The notes: generated from the letters alone by a model not told the origin. A stretch of DNA of 64,000 nucleotides from Bacteroidota bacterium (GCA_030684645.1 JAUXUF010000036.1:1-64000); one strand, 5' to 3'. Positions 1 to 10,394 are shown, counted from the stretch's first letter. Made by a program: numbers and translations.

Positions 1-124
1 TCAAGAGGTAATCAGGAGCGATGAACTCAAAGATTCCTTTCGAGTTAAGCAACAAATCTGCAATCTTACTATTTGTATTTAAAATAGCACTGAAGACAAT
101 ATTTGCATCAACGATTATCTTCAT
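1..124 (-). CDS. PIN-domain toxin, N-terminal part only
   Basis: The first 41 residues are visible before the window edge cuts the gene. They begin MKIIVDANIVFSAIL, the typical first strand of a PIN-domain ribonuclease, with the first metal-binding Asp at residue 6. The ATG at 124-122 overlaps the TGA of the upstream small gene (123-121) in an ATGA junction, which implies translational coupling. PIN toxins of this kind are Mg-dependent RNases paired with a small antitoxin. The remaining acidic residues lie outside the window, so activity cannot be judged. Confidence 0.75.
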   Translation of the reverse strand, partial: MKIIVDANIVFSAILNTNSKIADLLLNSKGIFEFIAPDYLL

Positions 125-324
125 TTAATGAATTTCTTGCGGTTATTGGCCCACCAGTTTTCGTTAAGCTCATCCGCAAGTTTATCCGCATCTTCCTGTG
201 TAGCCTTACTTTTAGCAGTTATTTCCAGATAATCGAGGTAGTCCATGATTCTCTGGAATCCGAAAGTATCCACTTCAGGAGAAACTTTTATAACAATTTG
301 ATTACTCGTTCTTTCAACTATCAT
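121..324 (-). CDS. antitoxin partner of PIN toxin
   Basis: This encodes a small acidic protein of 67 residues starting MIVERTSNQIVIKV, with a predicted helical middle (GFQRIMDYLDYLEI) and the C-terminal motif NENWWANNRKKF that is common in antitoxins upstream of Bacteroidetes PIN toxins. The frame opens seven codons earlier at a TTG (345), but that TTG lies inside the likely -7 box, so the ATG at 324 is preferred. It overlaps the toxin gene by 4 bases. The expected role is to bind and neutralise the toxin and to repress the shared promoter. The function is inferred from arrangement and sequence style. Confidence 0.65.
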   Translation of the reverse strand: MIVERTSNQIVIKVSPEVDTFGFQRIMDYLDYLEITAKSKATQEDADKLADELNENWWANNRKKFIK

Positions 325-342
325 GACATCGGTTTTATAATT

Positions 343-373
343 CAAAAGTACATCAAAATGATTAAAATTACAA
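343..373 (-). promoter_or_regulatory. promoter of the PIN toxin-antitoxin pair
   Basis: Read on the minus strand there is TTG (373-371), 20 bases, then TACTTTTG (350-343). This matches the Bacteroidetes pattern TTTG-N19-21-TAnnTTTG. Transcription would start about 10 bases before the ATG at 324. Confidence 0.55.
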
Positions 374-424
374 GCATGCTAATATTAGGATATTTTATGT
401 TCCTAACTGTGCATTCCCCAAACG

Positions 425-460
425 CAAAAAACCCCCTTCCGGTTCTCCGGAAGAGGGTTT
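425..460 (-). terminator. rho-independent terminator after groL
   Basis: An 11-base stem (432-442 with 447-457, one G-T pair) with a 4-base loop is followed on the minus strand by an uninterrupted run of seven T. It lies 35 bases after the groL stop codon and ends the groES-groL transcript. Confidence 0.9.
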
Positions 461-494
461 AGAATATATTTGTTTTGAAGGTATTGTGCAGAGA

Positions 495-2147
<1,653 letters not shown>

Positions 2148-2166
2148 TTAAAATGTTAGTAATCAG

Positions 2167-2448
2167 TTATTCAGCAACAAATAAAACATCAGTTTGTGAC
2201 ATCAAGAGGTAATCAGTTCCGTCGATGTTCAATTCAGTACCGGAATATTTTCCGTAAAATACCAGATCACCAACCTGAATTTCCATCGGTTCATCTTTTT
2301 TAGGCGAGCCAACTAAAACCACTTTACCAACCTGTGGTTTTTCTTTTGCTGAATCAGGAATAATGATTCCACTAGCTGTTTTCTTTTCTGCTTCCTTTGG
2401 CTGTACCAATACTTTGCCAGCAAGGATTTTTCCTTTTAAATCTGCCAT
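2167..2448 (-). CDS. groS: co-chaperonin GroES (10 kDa)
   Basis: This 93-residue protein has the GroES fold signature: VLVQPKEAEKKTASGIIIPD near the N-terminus forms the mobile-loop region and GDLVFYGKYSGTEL follows. It caps the GroEL ring. It is the first gene of the operon. About 460 bases upstream are free of genes; I see neither a CIRCE inverted repeat nor a clear TAnnTTTG box there, so the heat-shock control signal is not evident. Confidence 0.98.
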   Translation of the reverse strand: MADLKGKILAGKVLVQPKEAEKKTASGIIIPDSAKEKPQVGKVVLVGSPKKDEPMEIQVGDLVFYGKYSGTELNIDGTDYLLMSQTDVLFVAE

Positions 2449-2665
2449 TTTCGAATTATTTTATAAGTTAGAAATACATTTTATTTATTTTTTGATAACC
2501 TTTTTTAGCAGATACTATGCCAAAGAAGATATTGCCCTAACATAGGACAGAAGTTTGACATTTTTACATTCGTTTATTGCATAAATCATATTCTGTTTTC
2601 GTAAAATGCTGAAATAAAAGCGGTTTGATCGGTTTATGCTGACTGTCACTTTGCGTGTCAGACTG

Positions 2666-2765
2666 TCAGTAGCCTCCCCCCTGCCTTGCCGGCAGGCAGG
2701 CAACCCCTCCCTGCCTCGACGCCCGCCTGACGGACGAGGCAGGGCAGGCGGGCAAACGGAGGGGA
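2666..2765. repeat. GC-rich nested palindromic repeat
   Basis: About 100 bases far richer in G+C than the surroundings are built of overlapping inverted units. CCCTGCCTCG (2709-2718) pairs perfectly with CGAGGCAGGG (2735-2744). GCCCGCCTG (2721-2729) can alternatively pair with CAGGCGGGC (2745-2753). Outer arms CCCCTCC and GGAGGGG enclose both, and a separate CCTGCC/GGCAGG hairpin precedes them. This looks like a REP-type dispersed element. The rest of the 2449-2906 gap shows no gene. Confidence 0.75.
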
Positions 2766-2865
2766 GAAAGAACCATAGCCCGATCATTTAAACATTGACC
2801 GTATAATTCATTAAAAAAAATCAGATGTTTTTTATTAATTGAGTAGGCGATCAGAATTTTCAAGG

Positions 2866-2906
2866 CCTAGCCTCTCCCTTTTGGGGAGAGGTTGGAGAGG
2901 GGCTTC
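2866..2906. repeat. palindromic repeat directly after the fucosidase stop
   Basis: On the minus strand the fucosidase stop TAA runs straight into GAAGCCCCTCTCCAACC, then a hairpin CCTCTCCCC-AAA-GGGAGAGG. The same layout occurs after prfA at 36317, so this is a copy of a dispersed family. It has no T run and is a weak candidate for a terminator. Confidence 0.7.
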
Positions 2907-4364
2907 TTAGTAAACCTCCACGTTCGAAATAACCGGGCAGGCTTTTGAATCAGTAATTACAATCCGAACCTTTTGTGCTTCGGTTGGGAAAATACGCAAG
3001 ATCCGTTTATAGCCGATGGTTGTGCCTTTGGCAATTGCCAGCCACTTTCCTCCTTTTTCTATTTCAACCGAAAAGCTTTTAACGCGTTGCCCCAGTTTAA
3101 TGTATTCCTGAATCACAACAAAACTGATCAATTTGCTTTCTCCCAGATCGATTTCCAGATTACCGGTTTTTTCCTCATCGTTGGTTGCCCAATAAGTTTC
3201 TTTGTTGCCGTCAGTAACCAGTGAAGCATTGTAATCGTTCGAATTCCCGCGAAATGATGAAACTTTCACCGGTATGTTCAGTGCCAGATTGGTTTTAAAG
3301 CTTTCGTCGATCAGTTTTTTCCAACCCAACAGCGACGCCACATCAATTTCATTGATCAACCCACGGCGATCGGGAGGAATATTTAGAATTAGGCTGGCGC
3401 CTCGGCCAACAGAACTCAGGTAAATGTCGAAAAGCTTTTCCGGAGTTTTTACGAGCGAATCTTCTTTGGCATGGTAGAACCACCCCGGACGAATCGAAAC
3501 ATCTACTTCGGCAGGAATCCAGTTTTTTCCATTCTCATTTCCGGTGTTTAGCAATTTCTCAATACCGCTTTTCCCGGCATACAAGCTATCTGCAGTTATC
3601 GTGTTCCAATTGGTTTCGTTCACAAATCCGCGCTCGTTGCCACACCAGCGAATATCAGGACCGGCATCGCTGAAGAAAATTACATTGGGTTCCATTCCAC
3701 GAACCAGTTTGAGTGTCGTTGGCCAGTCGTAATAGGATTTGCCGTCAATTTTACGTTTCTCATTTGCTCCTCCGTAATAACCATCGCCGCCATTGGCGCC
3801 GTCGAACCACATTTCAAACACGGGTGAATGTGCTGCAAAAAGTTCTTTCAGCTGGTTTCGGTAATATTCAACATACGAAGGCGAACCATAGTCAGCGCGG
3901 TTGCGGTCCCAGGGAGAAAGGTAAACGCCAAATTTCAGACCTTCGGCCCGGCAAGCTTTTTCAACTTCGTCAACCACATTTCCTTTTCCGTTTTTATACG
4001 GACTGTTTTTAACCGAATGTTCGGTGTATTGGCTGGGCCACAAACAAAAACCATCGTGGTGTTTGCAGGTGAGTACCACACCTTTTAAACCTGCAGCCTT
4101 AAAGGTTTTGGTCCATTGGGTCACATCCATGGACGTCGGGTTAAATACTGATTCGCTTTCGTCGCCAAATCCCCATTCCTTGTCGGTGAAGGTGTTGGTG
4201 GTGAAATGCACAAAGGCATATTGTTCCATTTCGTGCCAGGCCAGTTGGCGATCGGTTGGAACTGGTAAAACTGGCGCAGGTGGTGAAACTAGTTGCTGAC
4301 AGGCAGAAAAATGGAATAGAGAGCAGAGAAAAACAAAGCTTAATCCTGAAAATAATCGGTTCAT
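2907..4364 (-). CDS. secreted alpha-L-fucosidase (GH29) with discoidin-type C-terminus
   Basis: The 485-residue protein has a lipoprotein signal peptide with the lipid-attachment Cys at residue 22 (FSAC-QQ), so it should sit in the cell envelope. Residues about 35-340 form the GH29 TIM barrel, with TCKHHDGFCLWPS near 100 and the nucleophile Asp in MWFDGANG at about residue 188. The last 130 residues resemble an F5/8 type C (CBM32) carbohydrate-binding module. It releases terminal L-fucose from glycans. It appears to be a single-gene unit. The two FucP-type permeases near 60-62.7 kb could import the product. Confidence 0.92.
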   Translation of the reverse strand: MNRLFSGLSFVFLCSLFHFSACQQLVSPPAPVLPVPTDRQLAWHEMEQYAFVHFTTNTFTDKEWGFGDESESVFNPTSMDVTQWTKTFKAAGLKGVVLTCKHHDGFCLWPSQYTEHSVKNSPYKNGKGNVVDEVEKACRAEGLKFGVYLSPWDRNRADYGSPSYVEYYRNQLKELFAAHSPVFEMWFDGANGGDGYYGGANEKRKIDGKSYYDWPTTLKLVRGMEPNVIFFSDAGPDIRWCGNERGFVNETNWNTITADSLYAGKSGIEKLLNTGNENGKNWIPAEVDVSIRPGWFYHAKEDSLVKTPEKLFDIYLSSVGRGASLILNIPPDRRGLINEIDVASLLGWKKLIDESFKTNLALNIPVKVSSFRGNSNDYNASLVTDGNKETYWATNDEEKTGNLEIDLGESKLISFVVIQEYIKLGQRVKSFSVEIEKGGKWLAIAKGTTIGYKRILRIFPTEAQKVRIVITDSKACPVISNVEVY

Positions 4365-4410
4365 TATGGATTAGTTTTTATTTAGTTTTGATAATTCAGT
4401 AGGAACAGGG

Positions 4411-4445
4411 CAAAAAAAAGTCTTCAATGGTTTTGCATTGAAGAC
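4411..4445 (-). terminator. rho-independent terminator after secG
   Basis: A perfect 10-base stem (GTCTTCAATG 4420-4429 with CATTGAAGAC 4436-4445) with a 6-base loop is followed on the minus strand by eight T. It ends the sigma54 regulator-lptE-TPR-secG transcript. Confidence 0.9.
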
Positions 4446-4488
4446 TTTCAGTTATAGCATATTCAGATTTTAGCCTGAAAAGGTTTTC

Positions 4489-4848
4489 TTATTTTGCAGA
4501 GTCCGGAGAAGCAGCAGGGGTTGCAGTCTTTGCATCGGCAGGAGCCGGGAAACTGGGAACCTGGTTCGGATCAATCGCATTTTGGATTTGATCTTTAATT
4601 GCCGACTGTCCACCAGACTGAACATCCCTTGGAATGAAAGCTGTACCCACAATAGATAAGAACAATAATGCTCCGGCTAAACCCCAGGTTGCTTTTTCAA
4701 GGAAGTCGGTAGTTTTACGAACACCCATGATTTGATTTGAAGCCTGAAAGTTACTGGCCAAACCACCCCCTTTTGAGTTTTGTACCAATACGATTAAAAT
4801 GAGCAGGATACAAATAATGAATAGTAGAACGGTGATGAGTGTGTACAT
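4489..4848 (-). CDS. secG: protein translocase subunit SecG
   Basis: The 119-residue protein has two membrane segments (about 3-22 and 52-72) joined by the SecG loop VQNSKGGGLASNF, then a Pro/Ala-rich C-terminal tail longer than in E. coli SecG but usual in Bacteroidetes. SecG is the non-essential small subunit of the SecYEG channel and aids SecA-driven export. It is the last gene of the four-gene operon and starts 10 bases after the TPR gene. Confidence 0.95.
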   Translation of the reverse strand: MYTLITVLLFIICILLILIVLVQNSKGGGLASNFQASNQIMGVRKTTDFLEKATWGLAGALLFLSIVGTAFIPRDVQSGGQSAIKDQIQNAIDPNQVPSFPAPADAKTATPAASPDSAK

Positions 4849-4858
4849 GTTATTGGAA

Positions 4859-5527
4859 TTAATTGTTCATTAAATTTTTGATTTTTTCGATCTGAGCGGC
4901 AAAGTAAGTACTTTTTTCCGGATATTTCAAACTTAATTTTTCGAATATGCGAATGGCTTTTTTGTTGTAACCTTGCCTGGCATAAATAAATGCCAGAGTT
5001 TCAGTTACAAAATCATCATCATCGTCATCTTTAGCGCTGCTGCTTTCCATTGGAGACAATGAACCTTCCTCTTTTACAGTAGGCATTTTAGGCTGAATTT
5101 CCAGAAATTTCTCAATCAGGCTGAATTTTTTTTCTGAACTTTTCTGAGTTGACCGGATAACTTCGCCCACCGTATCATCCGCTTTTTCAAGTGTTTCCAG
5201 CTGGTATTCCGAAGGAAATATCATCTTGAAAATATCACTGTCATCTGAGACCGCCTTTTCATCTGATCCAGCCGGTTCCGGTTCCGTTATTCTGGATTTT
5301 TCGTTCAGGAAAAGGTATAATTTGCGTCGGTCGTGTATCCGTAGGGCTGCCTGAATTAATTCCTGTCCAAACGATGAATCGTTCAGGTTTTTCAGGTTTC
5401 GCAGATAAAGTATCCAACCGGCTTCAAAAGCAGGATACCGCCCTACCAGCTCTTTCAGAAGAGGGAGCGTTTCCTGATTTAACTTTTCAGGAGCCTGCAC
5501 GATTTGGCGAATTTGCTCGGCTGTCAT
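4859..5527 (-). CDS. tetratricopeptide-like protein of the lptE-secG operon
   Basis: The 222-residue protein has no signal peptide or membrane segment. The C-terminal 60 residues (DFVTETLAFIYARQGYNKKA, then IFEKLSLKYPEKSTYFA) match one TPR unit. The middle is charged and low-complexity with a DDDDDD run. Genes of this style sit between lptE and secG in many Bacteroidetes. It starts 3 bases after the lptE stop, so it is probably translationally linked. Its exact function is unknown; a cytoplasmic scaffold role in envelope export is only a guess from context. Confidence 0.75.
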   Translation of the reverse strand: MTAEQIRQIVQAPEKLNQETLPLLKELVGRYPAFEAGWILYLRNLKNLNDSSFGQELIQAALRIHDRRKLYLFLNEKSRITEPEPAGSDEKAVSDDSDIFKMIFPSEYQLETLEKADDTVGEVIRSTQKSSEKKFSLIEKFLEIQPKMPTVKEEGSLSPMESSSAKDDDDDDFVTETLAFIYARQGYNKKAIRIFEKLSLKYPEKSTYFAAQIEKIKNLMNN

Positions 5528-5530
5528 GTT

Positions 5531-6049
5531 TTACCAGTTTGCAATCGAAGCATTAAATATGTCGTCAGTAAGTTTGATAATGATTAAACGAACAAGTTCA
5601 TCTTCAACATCGTTGAGCGAGCTGTTGCTGTTGAAATCTTCGTAGGCCGAGAACGATTTTTCCCAGTCCGATTCGTGGTCTTTGTTGTTGGTGAATTTGA
5701 CCTTAACCGTAATAGTGAGCCTGTTCTGGGCTGCAAGGTCGCCCTGCGAAATATTCATTGGTTTCACATCGTATTCAGTTATCTGCCCGGAGAATTCGAG
5801 GTCGCCGTTTTCCTTTATCTGGTTCAGCGAGGTTTGCTTGATCAGTTTTTCCTGCAAACCTTCAATAAACTGCTGACTCAGATTTGGATTAACCAGTTTG
5901 GCCCGGTTTGAGAAATAATCGACCGAAAAAGTTTTTACGTTCGTTGCGATTGATGCTCCGGTAAACGAATAACTGATTTTACAAGCCGTGAAAACTGCAG
6001 CAGAGAGAATGACTGTAAGCAGAATGAGTATTGAACTTCGTATCTTCAT
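5531..6049 (-). CDS. lptE: LPS-assembly lipoprotein LptE family
   Basis: The 172-residue protein has a lipoprotein signal (lipobox AVFTAC, Cys at 23) followed by KISYSFTGASI, the usual start of Bacteroidetes LptE proteins. The body alternates strands and helices as expected for the LptE fold. LptE plugs the LptD barrel and helps place LPS in the outer leaflet of the outer membrane. The gene is 2 bases downstream of the sigma54-type regulator. kdsB, an LPS-core gene, is divergent from the same promoter region. Confidence 0.88.
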   Translation of the reverse strand: MKIRSSILILLTVILSAAVFTACKISYSFTGASIATNVKTFSVDYFSNRAKLVNPNLSQQFIEGLQEKLIKQTSLNQIKENGDLEFSGQITEYDVKPMNISQGDLAAQNRLTITVKVKFTNNKDHESDWEKSFSAYEDFNSNSSLNDVEDELVRLIIIKLTDDIFNASIANW

Positions 6050-6051
6050 AA

Positions 6052-7284
6052 TTAATCGATGTCGTATTCTTTGATTTTACGGTAAAGGGTCCGTTCTGAT
6101 ATTCCCAGTTCGCGGGCCGCATATTTCCGTTTTCCTTTGTGCTTTTCGAGTGCTTTCTGAATCATTTCAACTTCTTTTTCTTCAAGCGAAAGAGATTCTT
6201 CTACAAATTCTTCGGTATCCAAAATGTTTTCATGAACTGAAGGTTTATTGTTTACGCGTCCTGCGGCATGTTGGTCAGGAACATAATTGCCGCTTTCGTT
6301 CTGGTAAAGTTTCCTGATCAGTTGGGCATTGTCGTCGCGTACATCAGCTATGGTAGCTTCATTCTGAAGAATATCATGAACCAGTTTTTTCAGGTCGTTC
6401 ATGTCTTTCTTCATATCGAACAGAATCTGGTACAGGATTTCGCGTTCAGAGGAAAATGTTTTTTCATCCACATTATGGTACAAGGCCGGCAGCTTGTTCA
6501 CCGAGTGAGCCGGAATGTAGCGTTGCAAAGTCTTTGCGTCAATGATCCTTTCTTTTTCGATAATCGAAATCTGTTCGGTAATGTTTTTCAGCTGACGCAC
6601 ATTTCCGGGCCAGTGATATTCGAGCAAAACTTGCACGGCTTCGTTGTCGAGCCTGATGGCCGGCATTCGGTATTTATCGGCAAAGTCGGAAGCAAATTTT
6701 CGAAAAAGCAGGTGAATGTCTTCCGAACGGTCGCGCAAAGGCAATACCCGGATGGGTACCGTGTTCAGCCGATAGTATAAATCTTCGCGGAATCTACCTT
6801 TCTCGATGGCATCGGCGAGATTCGCATTGGTGGCGCCAACAACCCTGACATTGGTTTTCATTACTTTTGATGATCCCACTTTCATGAATTCACCGGCTTC
6901 GAGTACACGCAGTAACCGAACCTGGGTTGAAAGGGGTAATTCACCAATTTCATCGAGGAAAATAGTGCCGCCGTCAGCTTCTTCAAAATAACCTTTTCTC
7001 TCGGCCAAAGCGCCGGTAAACGAACCTTTTTCGTGTCCGAAAAGCTCCGAGTCGATGGTTCCTTCCGGAATAGCGCCGCAGTTGACAGCAATGTATTTGC
7101 CATGTTTCCGGGCCGAAAACTGGTGAATGATCTGCGGAAAAGATTCTTTTCCGGTACCGCTCTCACCGGTAATCAAAACCGACAGATCGGTGGGTGCGAC
7201 CTGAACTGCAATCTCGATTACATGCAGCAATGCTGGCGAACTGCCAATAATTCCAAATCGTTGTTTTATTTCCTGAATATCCAT
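6052..7284 (-). CDS. sigma54-dependent transcriptional activator
   Basis: The 410-residue protein begins almost directly with the AAA+ domain: Walker [11 protein letters not shown] near residue 40, GSFTGA loop (the sigma54-contact motif, normally GAFTGA, here with Ser), Walker [14 protein letters not shown], and the arginine-finger region. Residues 370-410 form a Fis-type helix-turn-helix ([20 protein letters not shown]). There is no receiver, GAF or PAS sensor domain, so input is not obvious; the 80-residue linker may matter. It heads the lptE-TPR-secG operon, an arrangement conserved in Bacteroidetes, and is divergent from kdsB. Confidence 0.93.
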   Translation of the reverse strand: MDIQEIKQRFGIIGSSPALLHVIEIAVQVAPTDLSVLITGESGTGKESFPQIIHQFSARKHGKYIAVNCGAIPEGTIDSELFGHEKGSFTGALAERKGYFEEADGGTIFLDEIGELPLSTQVRLLRVLEAGEFMKVGSSKVMKTNVRVVGATNANLADAIEKGRFREDLYYRLNTVPIRVLPLRDRSEDIHLLFRKFASDFADKYRMPAIRLDNEAVQVLLEYHWPGNVRQLKNITEQISIIEKERIIDAKTLQRYIPAHSVNKLPALYHNVDEKTFSSEREILYQILFDMKKDMNDLKKLVHDILQNEATIADVRDDNAQLIRKLYQNESGNYVPDQHAAGRVNNKPSVHENILDTEEFVEESLSLEEKEVEMIQKALEKHKGKRKYAARELGISERTLYRKIKEYDID

Positions 7285-7301
7285 TGTAAGGACAATATGT
7301 T

Positions 7302-7317
7302 TAACTTTGCAAAATTA
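7302..7317. promoter_or_regulatory. back-to-back -7 boxes for kdsB and the sigma54 regulator
   Basis: TAACTTTG (7302-7309, plus strand) is followed without a gap by CAAAATTA (7310-7317), which is TAATTTTG on the minus strand. Each fits the Bacteroidetes -7 consensus TAnnTTTG and faces one of the divergent genes. Good -33 boxes at the usual spacing are not seen on either side, so strength and exact use are uncertain. Confidence 0.45.
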
Positions 7318-7347
7318 CTATTTTAACGTTTAAGTACTGTTTAAATT

Positions 7348-8088
7348 ATGAACTTTATCGGAATTATCCCTGCCCGTTTTCAATCGACCCGTTTCCCAGG
7401 TAAACCATTGGCCTTACTCGGAGGTAAACCGATTATTCAATGGGTTTACGAAAATGCAAAAAAGGCACTTGGCGAAGTCTATGTGGCTACCGACGATGAA
7501 CGTATTTTTCAGACCGTTCAGGCTTTTGGCGGGAAAGCTATTTATACGTTGTCCACCCATCAAAGCGGAACCGACCGTTGTGCAGAGGCGGCCATTAAAC
7601 TTGCCGAACAATTGGATTTTGATGTGGTTGTTAATATTCAGGGTGATGAACCGTTTATCAGGCAAGAGCAAATTGAAAGCCTCAAAGCTTGCTTCGATAC
7701 ACCCGAAACAGAGATTGCCACGCTGATCAAATCAATTGCAGATCCTTCTGAAATAACCAACATTAATCGCCCTAAAGTGGTGATTAACAAGAACGAGGAA
7801 GCCATGTATTTCAGTCGTTCGCCCATACCGTTCGTCCGCGACAGTCAGCCTGAAGAATGGTTGAGCAAAAATGTATTTTACAGCCACCTGGGTATGTATG
7901 CTTATCGGTTCGAAATTCTGATTGAGCTCACACACTTGCCGGTTGGTATCCTGGAGAAAGCGGAGTCGCTCGAACAACTACGCTGGCTCGAAAACGGTTA
8001 CCACATCAAAACAGCACAAACTCAGTTCGAAAATTTGGGTATAGACACTCCGGACGACCTGGAACAGGCACGGAAGTTTTTGATGTGA
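7348..8088 (+). CDS. kdsB: 3-deoxy-manno-octulosonate cytidylyltransferase
   Basis: The 246-residue enzyme (CMP-Kdo synthetase) has the nucleotide-binding start IIPARFQSTRFPGKPLALLGG, the metal/sugar motif NIQGDEPF near residue 95 and FSRSPIPFVRD near 150. It activates Kdo with CTP for LPS inner-core synthesis in the cytosol. Length matches the family. It is transcribed alone, divergent from the regulator of the lptE operon, and converges on the acyl-CoA synthetase gene with 21 bases between stops. Confidence 0.97.
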   Translation: MNFIGIIPARFQSTRFPGKPLALLGGKPIIQWVYENAKKALGEVYVATDDERIFQTVQAFGGKAIYTLSTHQSGTDRCAEAAIKLAEQLDFDVVVNIQGDEPFIRQEQIESLKACFDTPETEIATLIKSIADPSEITNINRPKVVINKNEEAMYFSRSPIPFVRDSQPEEWLSKNVFYSHLGMYAYRFEILIELTHLPVGILEKAESLEQLRWLENGYHIKTAQTQFENLGIDTPDDLEQARKFLM

Positions 8089-8109
8089 GAATTTTCACAG
8101 GAACTGTTT

Positions 8110-9762
8110 TCAGGCAATTTCAATCCCTCTCTGTTTGAACAGTTCGAGGCCAAGTTCCTTTAATTTATATTTCTGAATCTTACCGCTGGCCGTCATCGGG
8201 AATTCAGTAACAAAGAAAATGTACTTTGGAATCTTATACCGGGCAATTTTCCCCCGGCAGAATTCCTGAACATCCACTTCTGTTAACTGGCTTTCTGCTT
8301 TTAGTTTAATAAAGGCGCCAACCTGTTCGTCGTACTTTTTGCCCGGAATACCTACTACTTCAACAACTTCAACTTCAGGAATGCCAAACAGGAAATTTTC
8401 TATTTCACGGGGATAGATTTTTTCACCGCCACTGATAATCATGTCTGTGATGCGCCCGGTGATGCGGTAAAATCCGTCTTGTGTTTTTACAGCCAGGTCA
8501 CCCGAATGAAGCCAGCCATCTTTATCGATCATTTTGGCTGTGGCCTCCGGATTCTTGTAGTAGCCTTTCATCAGGTTGTACCCCCGGCAGCAGATTTCGC
8601 CTTGTTCATCAATCATACATTCCTTGCCGGTTTCCTCGTTCACGATTTTAACTTCCACATTCGGCAGTTCAAACCCAACAGTAGTTGCCCGCACTTCAGG
8701 TGAATTGTGTGCTCGTGTAGCCGTCATTCCCGGTGATGTTTCGGTCAATCCATATACGATGATGATGTCTTTCATGTGCATTTTCTGCATCACCTGGTTC
8801 ATAATCTCGATAGGGCAGAGAGCTCCGGCCATGATTCCGGTGCGTAGTGTACTTAAATCGAACATGTTGAACATCGGATGGTTTAACTCGTCGATAAACA
8901 TAGTTGGTAGGCCATACAAGGCAGTACATTTTTCTTTTTCGACCGAAGCAAGTACCATTAGCGGGTCAAAGTTTTCGACCATTACCATGGTTGCCCCATG
9001 AGTAATGATGGAGCAAACGGCCAGTACATTTCCGAAGCAGTGAAAGAGCGGAACACAAACCAGCAGACGCTCGTGGTGCGTGTATTTCATGCATTCGCCA
9101 ACAGAATAACCATTATTCAGGATGTTGTGATGGGTGAGCATCACCCCTTTCGGAAAGCCTGTTGTTCCTGAAGTATATTGCATATTGACTACATCGTGAC
9201 AACTGATGTTTTCTTTGATGAGTTCAAGTTCCATGTCGTCAATGTGGCTGCCAAGCAAAATGAGTTCGGAAGTGTTATACATTCCACGGTGTTTCTGTGG
9301 CCCTATATAAATGACATTTTGAAGTTCCGGAAACTGGTCGCATTGAAGGTTTCCGCGTTGGCTGTTTTTTAATTCGGGTACCAAATTAAAAATCATGTTC
9401 ACGTAATCGCTGTCGTGGAAGCCGTCAACCAAGCACAAGGTATGAATGTCGGCATCCTGAAGCAGGTATTTCAATTCTGATGATCTGTAATTGGTGTCGA
9501 TGGTGACCAGAACAGCCCCTGTTTTAGCCGTGGCAAACATGAAGGTGAGCCAGTCAGGAACATTGTTGGCCCAAATTCCTACTTTGTCTCCGGGCACGAT
9601 CCCGATGTAAAGTAATCCTTTTGCCAGCTGATCTGCCCGTTCATTAAACTGTGAATAAGTCAGACGTAAATTACGGTCGGCATAAACTACAAATTCCCTG
9701 TCGGGCGCTTCAATGGCATACTTTTCCAGTAATTCGCCCAGGGTGTTTTCCATTAATTGCAT
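8110..9762 (-). CDS. AMP-binding acyl-CoA synthetase
   Basis: The 550-residue protein belongs to the ANL superfamily. Visible motifs are the P-loop [14 protein letters not shown] near residue 195, [10 protein letters not shown] near 335, the hinge region [20 protein letters not shown] near 435, and the catalytic Lys in [11 protein letters not shown] near the C-terminus. It activates a carboxylic acid, most likely a medium or long fatty acid, to acyl-CoA through an acyl-AMP. A second ATG lies three codons in (9753). It follows the XRE/cupin gene by 29 bases and shares its promoter. The substrate is not set by sequence alone. Confidence 0.9.
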   Translation of the reverse strand: MQLMENTLGELLEKYAIEAPDREFVVYADRNLRLTYSQFNERADQLAKGLLYIGIVPGDKVGIWANNVPDWLTFMFATAKTGAVLVTIDTNYRSSELKYLLQDADIHTLCLVDGFHDSDYVNMIFNLVPELKNSQRGNLQCDQFPELQNVIYIGPQKHRGMYNTSELILLGSHIDDMELELIKENISCHDVVNMQYTSGTTGFPKGVMLTHHNILNNGYSVGECMKYTHHERLLVCVPLFHCFGNVLAVCSIITHGATMVMVENFDPLMVLASVEKEKCTALYGLPTMFIDELNHPMFNMFDLSTLRTGIMAGALCPIEIMNQVMQKMHMKDIIIVYGLTETSPGMTATRAHNSPEVRATTVGFELPNVEVKIVNEETGKECMIDEQGEICCRGYNLMKGYYKNPEATAKMIDKDGWLHSGDLAVKTQDGFYRITGRITDMIISGGEKIYPREIENFLFGIPEVEVVEVVGIPGKKYDEQVGAFIKLKAESQLTEVDVQEFCRGKIARYKIPKYIFFVTEFPMTASGKIQKYKLKELGLELFKQRGIEIA

Positions 9763-9791
9763 GAAATCAGGTTTTCAGAATGGATTGAAAA

Positions 9792-10367
9792 TTAATAAGG
9801 AGCGTAAACAACTGCGAGGATTTTGGCTGACTGGTTATTCCCTGCATGAACATTATGGAGCACAACTGAATCGAGGTAGATACTGTCACCTTGGAACAAC
9901 TTATAGACTTCCTTGCCGTAATTGATTTCAATTTCTCCTTCAAGCACATAAATAAACTCTTCTCCTTCATGGGAAGAGAGCATGTATTCCGATTTAAGTC
10001 CGGGTTCAATTTCCACGATAAACGGTTCCATGTTTCTTCCGGCTTTATCAAAGGCAAGCGAGAAAAAATTCAGGTGTTCCCGGGTTTCGCCAGTTTGTGA
10101 AGTGAACCGGACTCCTTTCGTATGTTCGCCCGAGCGAACGACCACCGGTCCATACGAATTGTTGTCGTCGAGCAAAGTGCCAAGACGGACCCCGAGAGCA
10201 CGGGCAATTTTAATCAGGGGAGCTAAAGAAGGAACATTTTGCTCCTGTTCAATTTTCTGAATCGCTGCAATATCAAGGCCACTCCGCTCGGCCAGCTCTT
10301 CCATGCCAACCTTTTGCATTTCCCGAATTTGTTTGATTTTTTCGCCAACGGTTTTTTCACTTGTCAT
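9792..10367 (-). CDS. XRE-family regulator with C-terminal cupin domain
   Basis: The 191-residue protein has an N-terminal helix-turn-helix (KIKQIREMQKVGMEELAERS, residues 9-28, continuing to about 60) and a C-terminal cupin barrel (about 110-190) with the motif SSHEGEEFIYVLEGEIEI. Proteins of this design sense a small molecule in the cupin pocket and control adjacent metabolic genes. Here the partner is the acyl-CoA synthetase just downstream, so a fatty-acid-linked signal is a reasonable inference. It is the first gene of the pair. Confidence 0.88.
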   Translation of the reverse strand: MTSEKTVGEKIKQIREMQKVGMEELAERSGLDIAAIQKIEQEQNVPSLAPLIKIARALGVRLGTLLDDNNSYGPVVVRSGEHTKGVRFTSQTGETREHLNFFSLAFDKAGRNMEPFIVEIEPGLKSEYMLSSHEGEEFIYVLEGEIEINYGKEVYKLFQGDSIYLDSVVLHNVHAGNNQSAKILAVVYAPY

Positions 10368-10394
10368 GGCAGGTGCGTTTTAGAGAGTGTTGTA

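Noticed and set aside
2449..2600. CIRCE heat-shock element upstream of groES
   Set aside because: No TTAGCACTC/GAGTGCTAA pair or near match is present.
2515..2863. Two open frames over the GC-rich repeat
   Set aside because: Their predicted proteins are just the repeat read in frame (Pro/Arg/Gly-rich), with no start signal or domain.
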